Below are positions 24,694-35,923 of a DNA stretch of 64,000 nt, in pieces (the stretch's first letter is position 1; the number at the start of each line of letters is the position of its first letter). Location of the stretch: NCBI RefSeq assembly GCF_937616625.2, contig NC_065577.1, positions 3,327,001 to 3,391,000 of the forward strand. The letters run 5' to 3'. The position numbers and the translations under genes were made by a program. The notes under the pieces are model-generated. The model made no database searches. It saw only the letters and a list, made by a program, of their open reading frames with translations, and had not been told where the DNA came from. Source of the stretch: Mercurialis annua (taxonomy: Eukaryota; Streptophyta; Magnoliopsida; Malpighiales; Euphorbiaceae).

Positions 24694-25928
24694 TGGCACC
24701 ATGTCACCCAAGTTTGAGTCCATAACCAGTGACAGTCGCCCTATGAAGACTTGCTTTCACTGCGGCTCCGGTGGGTTCATGTAACCAAACCACTCTCTTT
24801 TTATGGTTGGTTTTATTTCAGTCCACTTCGTCCTAGACTGATGCCAAACTCAGTTGGCTGCCTGCATGGGGTTTCAAGTACAGCATGTTCCAGTCTGATG
24901 AGCATTATTGATACTGTTGTCATAGAAATTTAAGTGTATCGTTTATTTTGAAAGAAGTTAGGGTTAGATACACGTAGGTAACTTGCAGAAACAATTTGCT
25001 TCCAGCAAGTCTCTCTCTCATTGCCTGAGATGGTTGTTTTATGCCGGAATTGCGTATTGAATTCATTTTATAGCAAACCTATTTTTTTTTTCAGAAGATA
25101 GATTATATTAAAATAAACATTAAATTGCAATGTATTGACTGGTTCGCCATCCTGTTTGTGCACACAAATCACGAACTTTTAGGGATTTTGGTGTGCAATA
25201 TTACTCGGTTAAAAGAGATTTACTGAACCAAGATGAATCAAAATTGTAAAATGAATCGAGTTTTGATAATTCGGTCTGTAATTTAAAAAGATCGGCGAAT
25301 AATTGAATTTGCCAGAATGCCAATTAGTTTGTCATTGAACTCTTTATTTGGTAATATGTGAATGTAAATGATTGAAATTGTACTTTCACTTTGAAATAGA
25401 GCCTATTTATTCAAGTGTATTTAAACTGAAATTTCTTATTTTTGTTATGAAATTTATTGAACAAGTTCTAACTGAATTTAACCAAACCAAAATTATACGG
25501 TTTTGTTTAATACGGTTGCACTCATATTTTGATTGGTTTGTGAATTATAAAGATCACACAGCTTAACTTCTCACATACTCAAAATTTAAAGGAAAGTAAT
25601 ATAAAAAGAAACATTTAAGGTACATATATTCAAAATGATATCTGTTACAATATGTACAATGTGTTGATCAATTCTAGAAAAATCAAAAAATAAAAGATTA
25701 CATGACAACAAACTGTGAACGAAGCTTGACCTCTAATCATGACAGTGAGAAATTTCTCAGGCAGGGCGGATGATCATAATGACAATTTGTAGAACCAACC
25801 GTGATCAAGAAATCACCGACATATATCAACAGAATGAAAAAATACAACAGTTTCCATTTCGTATCCTTAGGACGAAAGACATATTCTGCTAAAAGAGAAT
25901 TATCAACAGAACCTGTCATCGGAATATT
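24694..25928. other. Convergent intergenic region
   Basis: It lies between the stop codons of the lipoyl synthase gene (+) and the CorA-like gene (-), so it should hold the 3' untranslated regions of both. No further gene, repeat or RNA structure was recognised. Confidence 0.65.
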
Positions 25929-28852
25929 TTAAATGCGAAGGTAACCTCCTCTATCTTCATGTACACGGGTTCTCTTAAGAAACGACCTCCTGTTGAGCGT
26001 CCAGCTTTTTTTTATTGCCCTGTTCCTCCACCATGCAGCTATACGAGCATATAGTGAAGGGAAAAGGAAGCATAAGAGCAGGAGAATTAGCATCACAAAA
26101 CAGATAAACATTACATTACGAAAGCCATCTTCCAACTCCGGATTCTTCTGCCCTGTCCATGGAACTCCTCCCACATTCATGCCAAACACTGTCAATAGCA
26201 TCCATCGAGACTGATTGGTATTATGATCATTAGATTTTATAACTGCTATAATGGAATTTAATATTAATTCGCAACATTTACCTCCAGTAATTATAGACAG
26301 CGGAAGGAATATAATCGAAAGGAATGAAAGATAATACAGTTTCTTGTTTATTTGCTCGGATTGCCAGCTATCTAGACCTGCCTGAATTGCTGTTACACGA
26401 TTTGCTATAAACCCGACATTCTCTTTTAACCTCCTCAGTCGTCCGATTAATTCTTCTAGGGAGTTAATGTCCTCACTAGCAAACCAGCTTTTTGATGAAC
26501 ATTTTTCTTTAACTCTTGGAAAAACTTGTTCCCCATGCGCAATTACCTAAGTTCAATTGAGATACAAGGTTTCAACATTATTTTGCACATTAGATCCAAA
26601 AAGAACAAAGAATTTGCATCTATTTACATTCCTCAGAGTAATAAATAAAAAGTTGAGGATAAGTATTAATCAGATATAAAGCCGAAGTTAATGATGAATA
26701 CAGCACAAAATTAAAGCCCTTTATACTCCATTATAAGTCCCTTCTCCTACCCGTATTGAATAGAACACGTTGAGCCAAATCTTCTTCATGTAAAACCTGT
26801 TTTATTTAGATCGGAAAAATCATTTGCTTTTATGAAACCATGAACTATGGCTCGAATCCGTTTTCAATCCTTTTTTCGGTAGGAGAAATTGACAATTGAA
26901 TCCACTTTTTTCCATTATTTCTGTATTTATAATAGTGCGAAAAGAAGGTCCAACTCCAAGGTTGTTCTGTTGTTCAAGAATAACGGCGTCGAGTTTCTCG
27001 ACCAGTTGCCTTAGGATTAGTTAGCTCTTTTTCTCGATGTGGACAAGGGGAGGAATATAAGTCAATGGTACTATTTTGAGAAGTAAACTAAACTAAACTA
27101 GATAGAATACCAAAGACCTATTTGGCTCAGCTGTTGTTTAAAAGTCGACAATAGCTTTTCCAACAGTTTCATTTTGGAGCTTTTTATTTCAACTATTTGA
27201 TCAGCTCCTAACTTCCTCCAACCTCTAAAGCATACATGGCCTTAAGCTTCGAGCTCGCTGCTGATTAGTTTCTAGAATTTCAATTTCCAGGTGCATGCTT
27301 GTCATCAACAGCTTAAATATGGTTCAATACACGGTTCAGTGCTAAACTAGATAGAAGACTTAAGACCTATTGGTTCAGCTGTTGTTTGAAAGTCGAGAAC
27401 AGCTTTTCCGACTGTTTCATTTTGGAGCTTTTTATTTCAACTGATTGATCAGCTCCTAACTTCCTACAGCCTCTAAACAAAACATGGCCTTAAGCTTCGA
27501 GCTCGCTGCTGATTAGTTTCTAGAATCTCAATTTCAAGTTGCTTGTCATCAACAGCTTAAATATGGTTCAATACACAGTAACTTATGTTATGAGACTCCT
27601 ATTTCTATCTTCAGTCTAATCAGGTATACGATCAAATTGGCAAGAGCGACTACCTGTAATAGACGCTGCAGATTAAGATGCATTTTAGGAAATCTTCTAT
27701 CATCTAGCATTTGTTTCTTCAAAATAAAGCCACCTGCATTATACAATATAAATAAGATTTGGCTTCATTGCAAGAGGAAAAAAAGAAAATGCAAATCTAC
27801 ACAGTCCGCAACATTAAGCCCTTTATACTACATTATATGTTAGTGATCATATATGGCATTTCCTATATAGCACGGATATGGGGAAATGGGACACTGACCT
27901 AGCGAAACGGTGTTAATTTAAGGTTTTCTATGTTAAAAATGAAATTTCATGGCTAAAATGGTTTGATTGAATGAAATGTTCGTGCTGCCTAGTTGGGCAC
28001 CAAAGCACCATGAACCTTAACTCTCTTCCAAATTACAAATGTCTACTCCAGATGCATATAGAAAGCACAGAAATATATACAAGAAAACTTGATTTTACCA
28101 TTGTCGAGTTTAATCTCCACAGAGTCTAGCTCAATCTCAAGTTTAGTCACCATATCTTGAAGGTGATCGACGTATGTATCAACAATGTGAACAACGAGAT
28201 TTGAAACAGATTTCGGAACAGGATTATCAGCTTCCTCGGAGTGGTTCATCGTTAAAAAGAACTCAAGAACATGTTCCTTAATCACAAATCCACGCTGTTC
28301 CTTTTGCTCCCCTCCATTGTACGACGGAGTCTCTACACTAGGAATTTCCGAGAGTAGAGATTGACCAATTGGCGAAAACCCCAATCTCGGAACACGCCCC
28401 AAGGACACAGTAATTATCGAATTCTCAGTAACTCTAGCAGCTAACCTAAATGTATAATCACTAGAAGGAGGACCCGGAGAGTTAACTCTAAACACAAGTG
28501 CCCCATCGACGAAACCACAATAAGGTCCATTGCTGACTAGTGTTAGAATATCTTGAAGTTTCAATGGAGGACAAAGAACATCAATGAGACATTGTGCAGA
28601 TAACGAAAGCTTCTCATTACTCTTCGGAAGCTCGACATGATACCAACAGAATTCGTTTCCGTGACCTTCTGTAAGGTCCCATTCTTTATTGTAATAATTC
28701 CCATCACCATCAAATATATAAGCTCTTTGCCTCACCCTACCTGAAAATTGGGATCTATACAATGGTCTACTCATAAGCGGAGTGTCCCCGGTGGCTTCTC
28801 TATCGATATCCGAATCGCCATCTCCCGTCGAGCTTACTCTAGCAAGATCCAT
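25929..28852 (-). CDS. CorA-like magnesium transporter family protein
   Basis: Membrane protein of the CorA superfamily, which carries Mg2+ through a pentameric channel; it belongs to the plant CorA-like group distinct from MRS2/MGT. Coding exons, in transcript order: 28099-28852, 27654-27733, 26282-26546 and 25929-26188, giving 452 residues with closed phases. A long soluble N-terminal domain is followed by a helical stretch (about 230-340). The first membrane segment ends in the signature GMN (residues 369-371, in VFGMNVGGVPW). A second hydrophobic segment (FICFVMLILLLLCFLFPSLY) follows, then a basic tail. A likely 5'UTR intron has its donor at 29149 and acceptor near 28870. Intron 2 contains a tandem duplication. 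Transport activity is inferred from the family. Confidence 0.88.
27093..27580. repeat. Tandem duplication (about 245 bp x 2) in CorA-like intron 2
   Basis: The unit starting CTAAACTAGATAGAA at 27093 recurs at 27342, and the unit end, GCTTGTCATCAACAGC, occurs at 27297 and again at 27541. The copies differ by scattered substitutions and small indels, so this is an old tandem duplication confined to the intron. No coding content is seen. Confidence 0.75.
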
Positions 28853-29374
28853 AGTTTTTGCAGCCTAGTTTAATCTACCTAACTTTGCATACAATACAAT
28901 TCAAGCTCAAGAATTTCTACACAATGATCCCCTTTTGTTCAATCCAAATCCATATAAATGAAGATAAACCAACAGACCAAATCAAAATTGAAAATTCCAA
29001 ATTGGCAGTTCAACAATCCTACAGAATTCAAATTAAGACAAATTTTCAATCTTAATCAAACTTAAGCAACATTAAATACAAATATTGTCCCATGCAATAC
29101 AAATACAATGAAATTAAATAATTAATATTCAAGAACCAAATAAATTTACCTGATGAACTGGGTCAAGAACTTTTGAGCAAACCCAGATCAAGAATTATTC
29201 CAAAACCACCAAAGATTAAATCTTTAACAAAACCCAGAATTTATTTTATGACATTTGAAGAAAAAGATTGCAAATTTGAAAGTTTCAAAATAAAATGAAA
29301 AATTGGTCTGAGAAGACGAGGAAATTAGCAAACAAATTAAGATAACGTGTTGTGAAGGTTCTAAGAAAGTTCTC

Positions 29375-29418
29375 ATTCATTGAATTAATTAACATATTTG
29401 TTAATTAATTCAATGAAT
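29375..29418. repeat. Perfect 19-bp palindrome with 6-nt loop
   Basis: ATTCATTGAATTAATTAAC (29375-29393) is followed, after six bases, by its exact reverse complement (29400-29418). It lies about 520 bases upstream of the CorA-like start codon. The sequence is AT-rich, so extrusion or a small hairpin RNA is possible, but nothing else supports a function. Confidence 0.7.
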
Positions 29419-29520
29419 AATTAGTTTTAAAAAAACAAATAATTAGTTTTATGTTTTTTTAAGATACTAAAATAAGCAGCAGTAATGTTCACGATCTCAA
29501 GAATTGTAATTAGGGATTTT

Positions 29521-29628
29521 GATTAGTTAATTAATAAGGCGTTTTAGCCTTTGATTAAAAAAAAGATTAGTTAATTAATAAGGTGTTTTAGCCTTTGATT
29601 AAAAAAAAGATTAGTTAATTAATACTAT
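29521..29628. repeat. 44-bp tandem repeat, 2.4 copies
   Basis: The unit starting GATTAGTTAATTAATAAGG begins at 29521 and 29565; a partial third copy begins at 29609. Copies are nearly identical, so the duplication is young. Confidence 0.8.
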
Positions 29629-31299
29629 TTTATTATATAATTGTTTAATTATTTACCAAATTGTTGCCTGCCATTGTTGCAGAAATTTTTGGCTCTTGTT
29701 TTTCTTTGTGCTGCTGCTACATTTTAGGAGTTTGTTTTTGTACAACACCAAAATAAGTACATAATCATTTGTTTTTTTGTTAATTTCTTTTCTTTTTGTG
29801 TAGTTAAGTAAATTTTTGGAGTTTTATTTTTGTTTTTATATCTTTAGAGAAAGTTTCACTAGTACCAAAATTTTCCCTTTTTTCTCATCGCTATAATTAA
29901 ATAACAATTCCTAATTATAATGCACATGAACTATATAATTTATAATATAATAAATTATTTATTAGCAAATGTGCCGTCTCTAAAATCGAGTTTATATGAT
30001 AGTGATATATGAACGTACGTTTGAGATATGAAATATTTTTACGGGTTAATTTCATAAAAAATCACGATCTTTATACGAACTTTTATTTTAATTATGACCT
30101 TTAAAATTAATTGTCATATAAAACTATAACCTTTTATTTTTTATTATATTTAATTTAAAAAATTAATTCTTTGAGTAAGATAAAAATAAATTAGCAAATA
30201 AATAAATTGAATAAGATACTTTTGCTTTTCCTTCTTGCCTTCTTGGTACCTAAAAATTAAATTCATTAAACCATCTTGTAGTTTGTTAGGTGTTAGGTGC
30301 AATTGATCATTCTGTTATCAAGTATAATATATTCCGATTATGAGTATATAGTATTTACTATAAAATTATGCTCGGTATTCTCAAAAAAAAAAAAAAATTA
30401 TTCTCGGTCAATTTTGTTTTCTATTTATGTACTTTTCTTTGTTATCTATATTTACACTTCGTAAAATTTCAAATTGTGCAATATTACATGAAAAAATCAA
30501 ACCTATTTTGAAATTTTTATTTTTGTTCTAAGTTAAAATGAATATTTGACTATAAATTGATTGTTAGATTTTAATGATAAAAATAAATAGAAATGTATTT
30601 AATGTGAAATATACAAATATGTAATTTCAGATGGATTGGATCAGGTTTTAATCTTAGAAGCTGGGAAACTTCAATAAAGTTGCATGTCCCTTTCGAAAAC
30701 CGAAAACTCTCAAAAACTCTCGGAAACTAACGTTTCGGGCCGTTTCCGTAAATAAAAAAAATATATAGATATTAAAAAAACCTAAAAGAAATTTCAACAA
30801 ATAAGTTTTTTAATCAATTATTAATAATTTGTATTGTTCACTTTATCTACGATATTTTCTTCCTATTTTTATTGGGTTATATTTGATTTATTTTATTAAT
30901 CAGTATAAATATATAAATAAAATTTAATATATATAACATTTTAAATTTGTTAATGTTATAAATATATTCTTATATTTTATTATTATTTATATGTTTCTTT
31001 CATATTTCGTGTTAAAATTTTATCATTTTTTCGTGTCCGTTTCGTGTTGTTTCTGTTTTCCGTTTCCATTCCCGTGCCATACGAAGGAGAGTAAAGCCCA
31101 TTGACATTGTTCAAGTTTGGATATTCCCATTTCCAAAAGCCCAAAGGTAATCCTTACTTCAACTTTTTAACAAAAACTCAAAAAGCCCAAACTATGGGGA
31201 ATCATTTTGGAGAATTCTAATAATTTTTTGTTTTTGACTTTAAGAATTCAAATAAATTGGTTGTTGATAGTAGTGTTTCAAAAGCCGTACTCATCATTT

Positions 31300-31571
31300 T
31301 TTTTTGGTTCCATCGCCAATTGAGTAAATTACATTTAAAAAATTAGTTTTAAACATGCATTAGGGTATATAACAGGTTGAACATTTGGTTAAGTCGATTC
31401 AATCATCGGTTCTATCAAATCAATCACCAATTTTTTTTGTTCCATCGCCAATTGAGTAAATTACTCTTAAGAAAATTAGTTTTAGACATGCGTTAGGATA
31501 TATAACAGGTTGAACATTTGGTTAAGCCGGTTCAATCACCGGTTCTATCGGATCAATCACTAATTCTATTA
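31300..31571. repeat. Tandem duplication, about 132-bp unit x 2
   Basis: CATCGCCAATTGAGTAAATTAC occurs at 31311 and again at 31443 (20 of these bases are identical in phase), and the rest of the unit (AACAGGTTGAACATTTGGTTAAG) follows in both. Substitutions are scattered. It lies in gene-free DNA and encodes nothing recognisable. Confidence 0.75.
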
Positions 31572-31783
31572 ATTTGGCCTGAATCAATTGCTCCAATAAA
31601 ATATACGGTTTCTAGCGTAAGTCTGACCAAATAGCTGGCCAATTTTTGGTTCAATAATACGGTCTGGTCTGCTTGTAAAATTACAAGTTTGATAGTGCTA
31701 AAAAATTTGGGTTCTGATACATCCTATCTATTAATGCTATTTTTTTATTTACATTGGTTGTGTAAAATTTTAAAATAATTATA

Positions 31784-32087
31784 AAGGGTAATATAAAATA
31801 AATTCTTAAACTATACATATTTTCTCAATTGAATCACGAGCTTTAAAACGTCTCAATTATATATAGGAAAATTCAAATTTTCTTTCTCAATTCGATACAA
31901 ATGCAGACGTGACACTCATTTTTCTGAGGTGAGTATTATTTTTGCCAGCCACATTATCATATTATGACCCCGTGAATCAAATTGAGAAAAAAAAATGAAA
32001 TTTCATGCATACAATTGAGATTAACTAAAATTCGTGATTAAATTGAAAAAACTAGTATAGTTTATGAATTTTTATAACATTACCCCT
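31784..32087. mobile_element. MITE of about 304 bp (family also split at 58.6-59.6 kb)
   Basis: The left end, GGGTAATATAAAATAAATTC, and the reverse complement of the right end, GGGGTAATGTTATAAAAATT, are imperfect terminal inverted repeats, both continuing into TTAAACTATAC or ATAAACTATAC. A second copy occurs at 58604-59631, interrupted by a later insertion. After removing the insertion, that copy is about 307 bp, matching this one. No target duplication could be assigned and no protein is encoded. Confidence 0.65.
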
Positions 32088-33056
32088 AATTAGAATAATA
32101 AATTATTTACGAAATTCTATTTGATTAAATAATAAATCTTTCAAATGTATATTAATTTTCTTTTTTTTCCGACATATAAATAGCTTCATTTATTTATTTT
32201 CGAATTCATCAAAATTCACTAGATCGTATACGAAATATTTGTATTTGTAAGAAAATTAAAATTATTCAAAAATCAAGTCCGATAACCTGATATGGAACAT
32301 GTATTTTGCACTTAAGTATCATGACTAATTCACATATCTACTTACGAAAATACAAAATTAATTATCAAATTGATATGTTAAAAAATATAATCTTAGATTA
32401 AAACGTTTTCATCATCTGCAATATCAGACACCCATAATATCTGATTCAACAATTATCTAGAGACACTTTTATAAAAAAACACTTTTTAAAAAGAAAGAAA
32501 TAAATTTCAATAAAAAAAGACAAATAGAATTGTCATAAATAAAGACAACCAATAAAATAAAATAGTAAAAAACTACTATAATTCATAAACAAATTCATTT
32601 TTATTGTTTAAACATCTTTACTCATCCTCGGTTCTTGACTCGTAACAAATTGGATTTGATATTGCGCATCATATTCAATTATGAGTTAGCTCAATTGGTT
32701 ATTAGTGTAGATAATAAGCACGAGACTTAAAACAAATTCATTTTTATAATGCATAACATGGACGAAATATTTTAATTCATAGCCTTGATTATGGACATGA
32801 TATAGATCTTGATAGTTTAATTTAAATATAGGGAAAATGAAGGATTGAGAAAATCTGATTTGGAGGATGGTCAATTCGAAAAAGTCTACTCTTACAAATC
32901 GAAATTGATTGTATTGGAATTTAGGGATCAATGAAAATTTTAGCACTTTAGATAGTTGTTATATTATATCACGTCACATTAATAAATGAAAAATAATAAT
33001 ATTTGAAGACAATATTATTCAAGCAACTCAATCATAACTAGAAAGAATTGCTTTCT

Positions 33057-33243
33057 ACCGATGGAAATTGGTTCAAGTGGTAAGCGGTTTGATATCGCTT
33101 AAATAAGGTTTTGAGTTCGAGTCTGTGAATGCAGAAAATTTTCATTGGCAGACTCACCCACCACACCAGATGCGTAACGCGAGTCGAATCCGGATTAGTT
33201 AAGGCGAAGCCCTGAAAACCGGACGGACTTACCAAAAAAAAAA
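33057..33243 (+). mobile_element. tRNA-derived SINE with 11-bp target duplication
   Basis: The element starts with a tRNA-like pol III promoter: an A-box-like region (GGTTCAAGTGGTAAGCGG) and a B-box-like GAGTTCGAGTC about 40 bases later. It ends in a poly(A) run. It is flanked by the perfect duplication AATTGCTTTCT at 33046-33056 and 33244-33254. A second copy is at 34815-34999. It has no coding capacity and needs enzymes from a LINE to move. Confidence 0.8.
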
Positions 33244-33820
33244 AATTGCTTTCTCGCATTGTATATTTATAAAAAGGGTATTTTTAGTATCAAATTTTTG
33301 ATCTTATCAAATATAGTCTAGTTTTGATAAATATTCATCATACGGTCTATTTATCATGTCGATTTTTACCAATTAGATTCAATTAATATTATAAAGGACT
33401 TTGTTTACAAAAATAAAACTTAATTTAGTTTCTCTACTTATTTTAGTATTATTAGTCTAAAATTAAAGAAAAAAAATTATTATAATGATTTATAAAATCT
33501 AATCAGTACTTAAATATTAAAATTACTATATTTTTGAAAACAGTCAATTTTTTAATTATTTATCAAATAATTTTGTACTATAAATTAAAAAAATTAAGAA
33601 TAATTATAAATTATTAACATCTTATAGATTAATTATCTTTATTTATAAATTAGTTCAAAATTAAATAGACAAAGTATACGAACTGACTATAATAATTTAT
33701 ATATCTTAATATTTTTTTGTTTCTATTTAATTTTAGACTAGTTTAATTATATTAAAAGTAAGTCGGGGGATTATTTAAATTTTATTTATGTCATTGAATA
33801 TTTTATAGTTTCGATTCAAT

Positions 33821-34304
33821 CACTACTAAAAAACAGGAAATTTGCGACGGACTACAACTCCGTCGCTAATTTTCTTCTTTTGCGACAGAATCAGCGACGG
33901 ACTTCTATCTGTCGCTGAATATACCAAAATATTGGGCGGGACGCGGGAGTGTCCGGGCCATATTTTGCGACGACCAATCCGTTGCAAAATGTAATAGTCC
34001 GTCGCAAAATTTGTCGGGGACCTCCCGCCAAACTTTGGTGCCAAAAATTGCGACGGACTAATTCGTCCGTCATAAAACAGCGACGGATATATTATTCCGT
34101 CGCTAAATAGCGACGAATGGATTGATCCATCGCAAACTGCACTGGAAGCGCGTTTCACTTGCAGTTACGACGGATTCTAAGAGATTAGCGACGGATTGGT
34201 CGCTATTTCATTAGCGACCAAGCCTTTTGCGACGGACATAATCCGTCGCAAAGGGTAATTAGCGACGGAAATTTCCGTTGCTAATTACCTGAATTATAGT
34301 AGTG
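33821..34304. mobile_element. Non-autonomous CACTA (En/Spm) element, 484 bp
   Basis: It starts CACTACTAAAAAACAG and ends CTGAATTATAGTAGTG, so both ends have the CACTACTA terminus of CACTA transposons. A 3-bp target duplication AAT flanks it (33818-33820 and 34305-34307). The body is filled with subterminal copies of GCGACGGA or its complement TCCGTCGC in both orientations, where the transposase is expected to bind. It encodes no transposase. Confidence 0.85.
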
Positions 34305-34814
34305 AATCTAATTGGTAAAAATTGACAAGCTGAAGTAGTCAAATAATAAAAAAATGTTTTTGGTGTTAAATAACGTCTTACAAGTTTAAGAGGTAAAATT
34401 GATATTTGATTTAATAATATTAATTAAAATAAACAATTGATACATTTTTTAAATTAGAACTAAAAGAATAATAACATAGCGTTTTTATTTGTATAAACCT
34501 AAATTCCTTAAACATATAATTGATACATATATATTTTTAATTTTTTAGAACAGGATTCGAATTTGAAGTTTTTAATATGGTTAAACTAAGATATATAAAT
34601 AATTTGGCAGTTATTCCTAAAATAAAATAAAATAATTTGGCAGTTCGAATTAAATCTTAATTACTCTATCTATGTCCAACTTGCTTAATTAAATTATTAG
34701 AACAAAGTGGCATTTTCCATCTCCGGCAGCCGGCAGGTATGCAATTGACTTTTTAGTGTCCTCTTTTTTCTTTTATTCACACTAAATGATATAACCAAAT
34801 AATAAAAATACTAC

Positions 34815-34999
34815 TGGGCAACGGGGTTAATCCAAATGGTAAGCGGTTTGGTATCGTTTAAATAAGTTTCGGATTCGAGTCTTGTGAATGCATAAAATCT
34901 CCGCTGGCAGACTCACCCACCATATCAGGTGCGCGACGCGGATCAGATCCAGATTAGTGAGGGCGGAGTTATAAAAACCGGATGGAATACTGAAAAAAA
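34815..34999 (+). mobile_element. tRNA-derived SINE, second copy
   Basis: It shares the A-box-like GGTAAGCGGTTTG segment, the B-box-like GATTCGAGTC, and the block TGGCAGACTCACCCACCA with the SINE at 33057. It ends in a run of eight A. The flanks show an imperfect duplication, ATACTACT versus ATAGTACT. It is more diverged than the first copy. Confidence 0.7.
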
Positions 35000-35385
35000 A
35001 TAGTACTAAGAGAAAAGGAAAATCAACTAATAACTGAAAAATAAGTCGAAGTGAGATAATTTAAAAAAAATATCAAAAGACAACCAAAAATGACAGATAA
35101 TTATCAGTCATATGAAAAATGGTAGTTCATCCTCTTTATTATTCCGCTTTTGCTAAAATTTAAATTTAAAATTCAAAATCTTATATTGTCATTGAATATT
35201 TGATCGAGTTTTTTATTTATATGATTGAGGAGAGAAAAAAACATGTAGAGAAAAATAACCTAACAATTTGATCGAGTTACTTCTAATTTAACAATTAATT
35301 TATATTTGTCTTGTTTAGTAAAAAGATTGAACATAGTAATCTAATAATGATTTGAAACTTTTATAGTTAACTCTTTTATAAATGG

Positions 35386-35923
35386 CTAGTTTCGCATTAC
35401 GTGCTATACACGTGGCTCGTAACATAATTCTTCAATGAATATATTAATAAATTTATTATAATTATATCAATTTTTTATTTATAATTAATATTAAATTAGT
35501 TAAGAATTTTTGTAAAAGTAAATATAATATATTCGGCTATTAAATTTTCTTCTTTTGGTTTTATAATAACCATAATTAAATAATTAATTTTTTTTTAAAA
35601 TATCTTTAAAAATAATAAGATAGAAATTTAAATAATAATATATTGACCAAATACAGTATTTTAATTTTGTAGTTCAATCAAATAAAAAGATAGGTATTCC
35701 TACTAATTTGGAGACAATTTAGCTATTTTTTACATACTAAAAATTAAATTGGAGATAATTTAACTACGTATTCCAATTAGGATTTTAATTACAATAGTGA
35801 TCAATTAAATAACTAATTAGTTAATGATCATAAAAATTTTATTTAATAGTAAACTGAAAAGGATTATTCAGTAAATTTGTCTGTTCCATTCGTACTTTTA
35901 TATATAGTATAGATATAGATAAT
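35386..35923 (-). mobile_element. Non-autonomous Helitron, 538 bp
   Basis: On the minus strand it starts TCTATACTATATATAAAAGT after an A, and ends with a hairpin (ACGTG, loop, CACGT) about nine bases before CTAG. These are Helitron termini. The same two ends bound the element at 39633-40795. The base after CTAG is C rather than the expected T, so the 3' border has changed or is shifted. No Rep/helicase is encoded. Confidence 0.65.

Noticed and set aside
32680..32735. tRNA-like segment (AGTTAGCTCAATTGGTTA)
   Set aside because: It resembles an A-box region, but no cloverleaf, B-box or poly(A) end follows. At best it is a truncated SINE remnant.
33826..34158. Minus-strand frame of 110 codons
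   Set aside because: It lies inside the CACTA element and is made of the GCGACGGA-type subterminal repeats, not a protein family.
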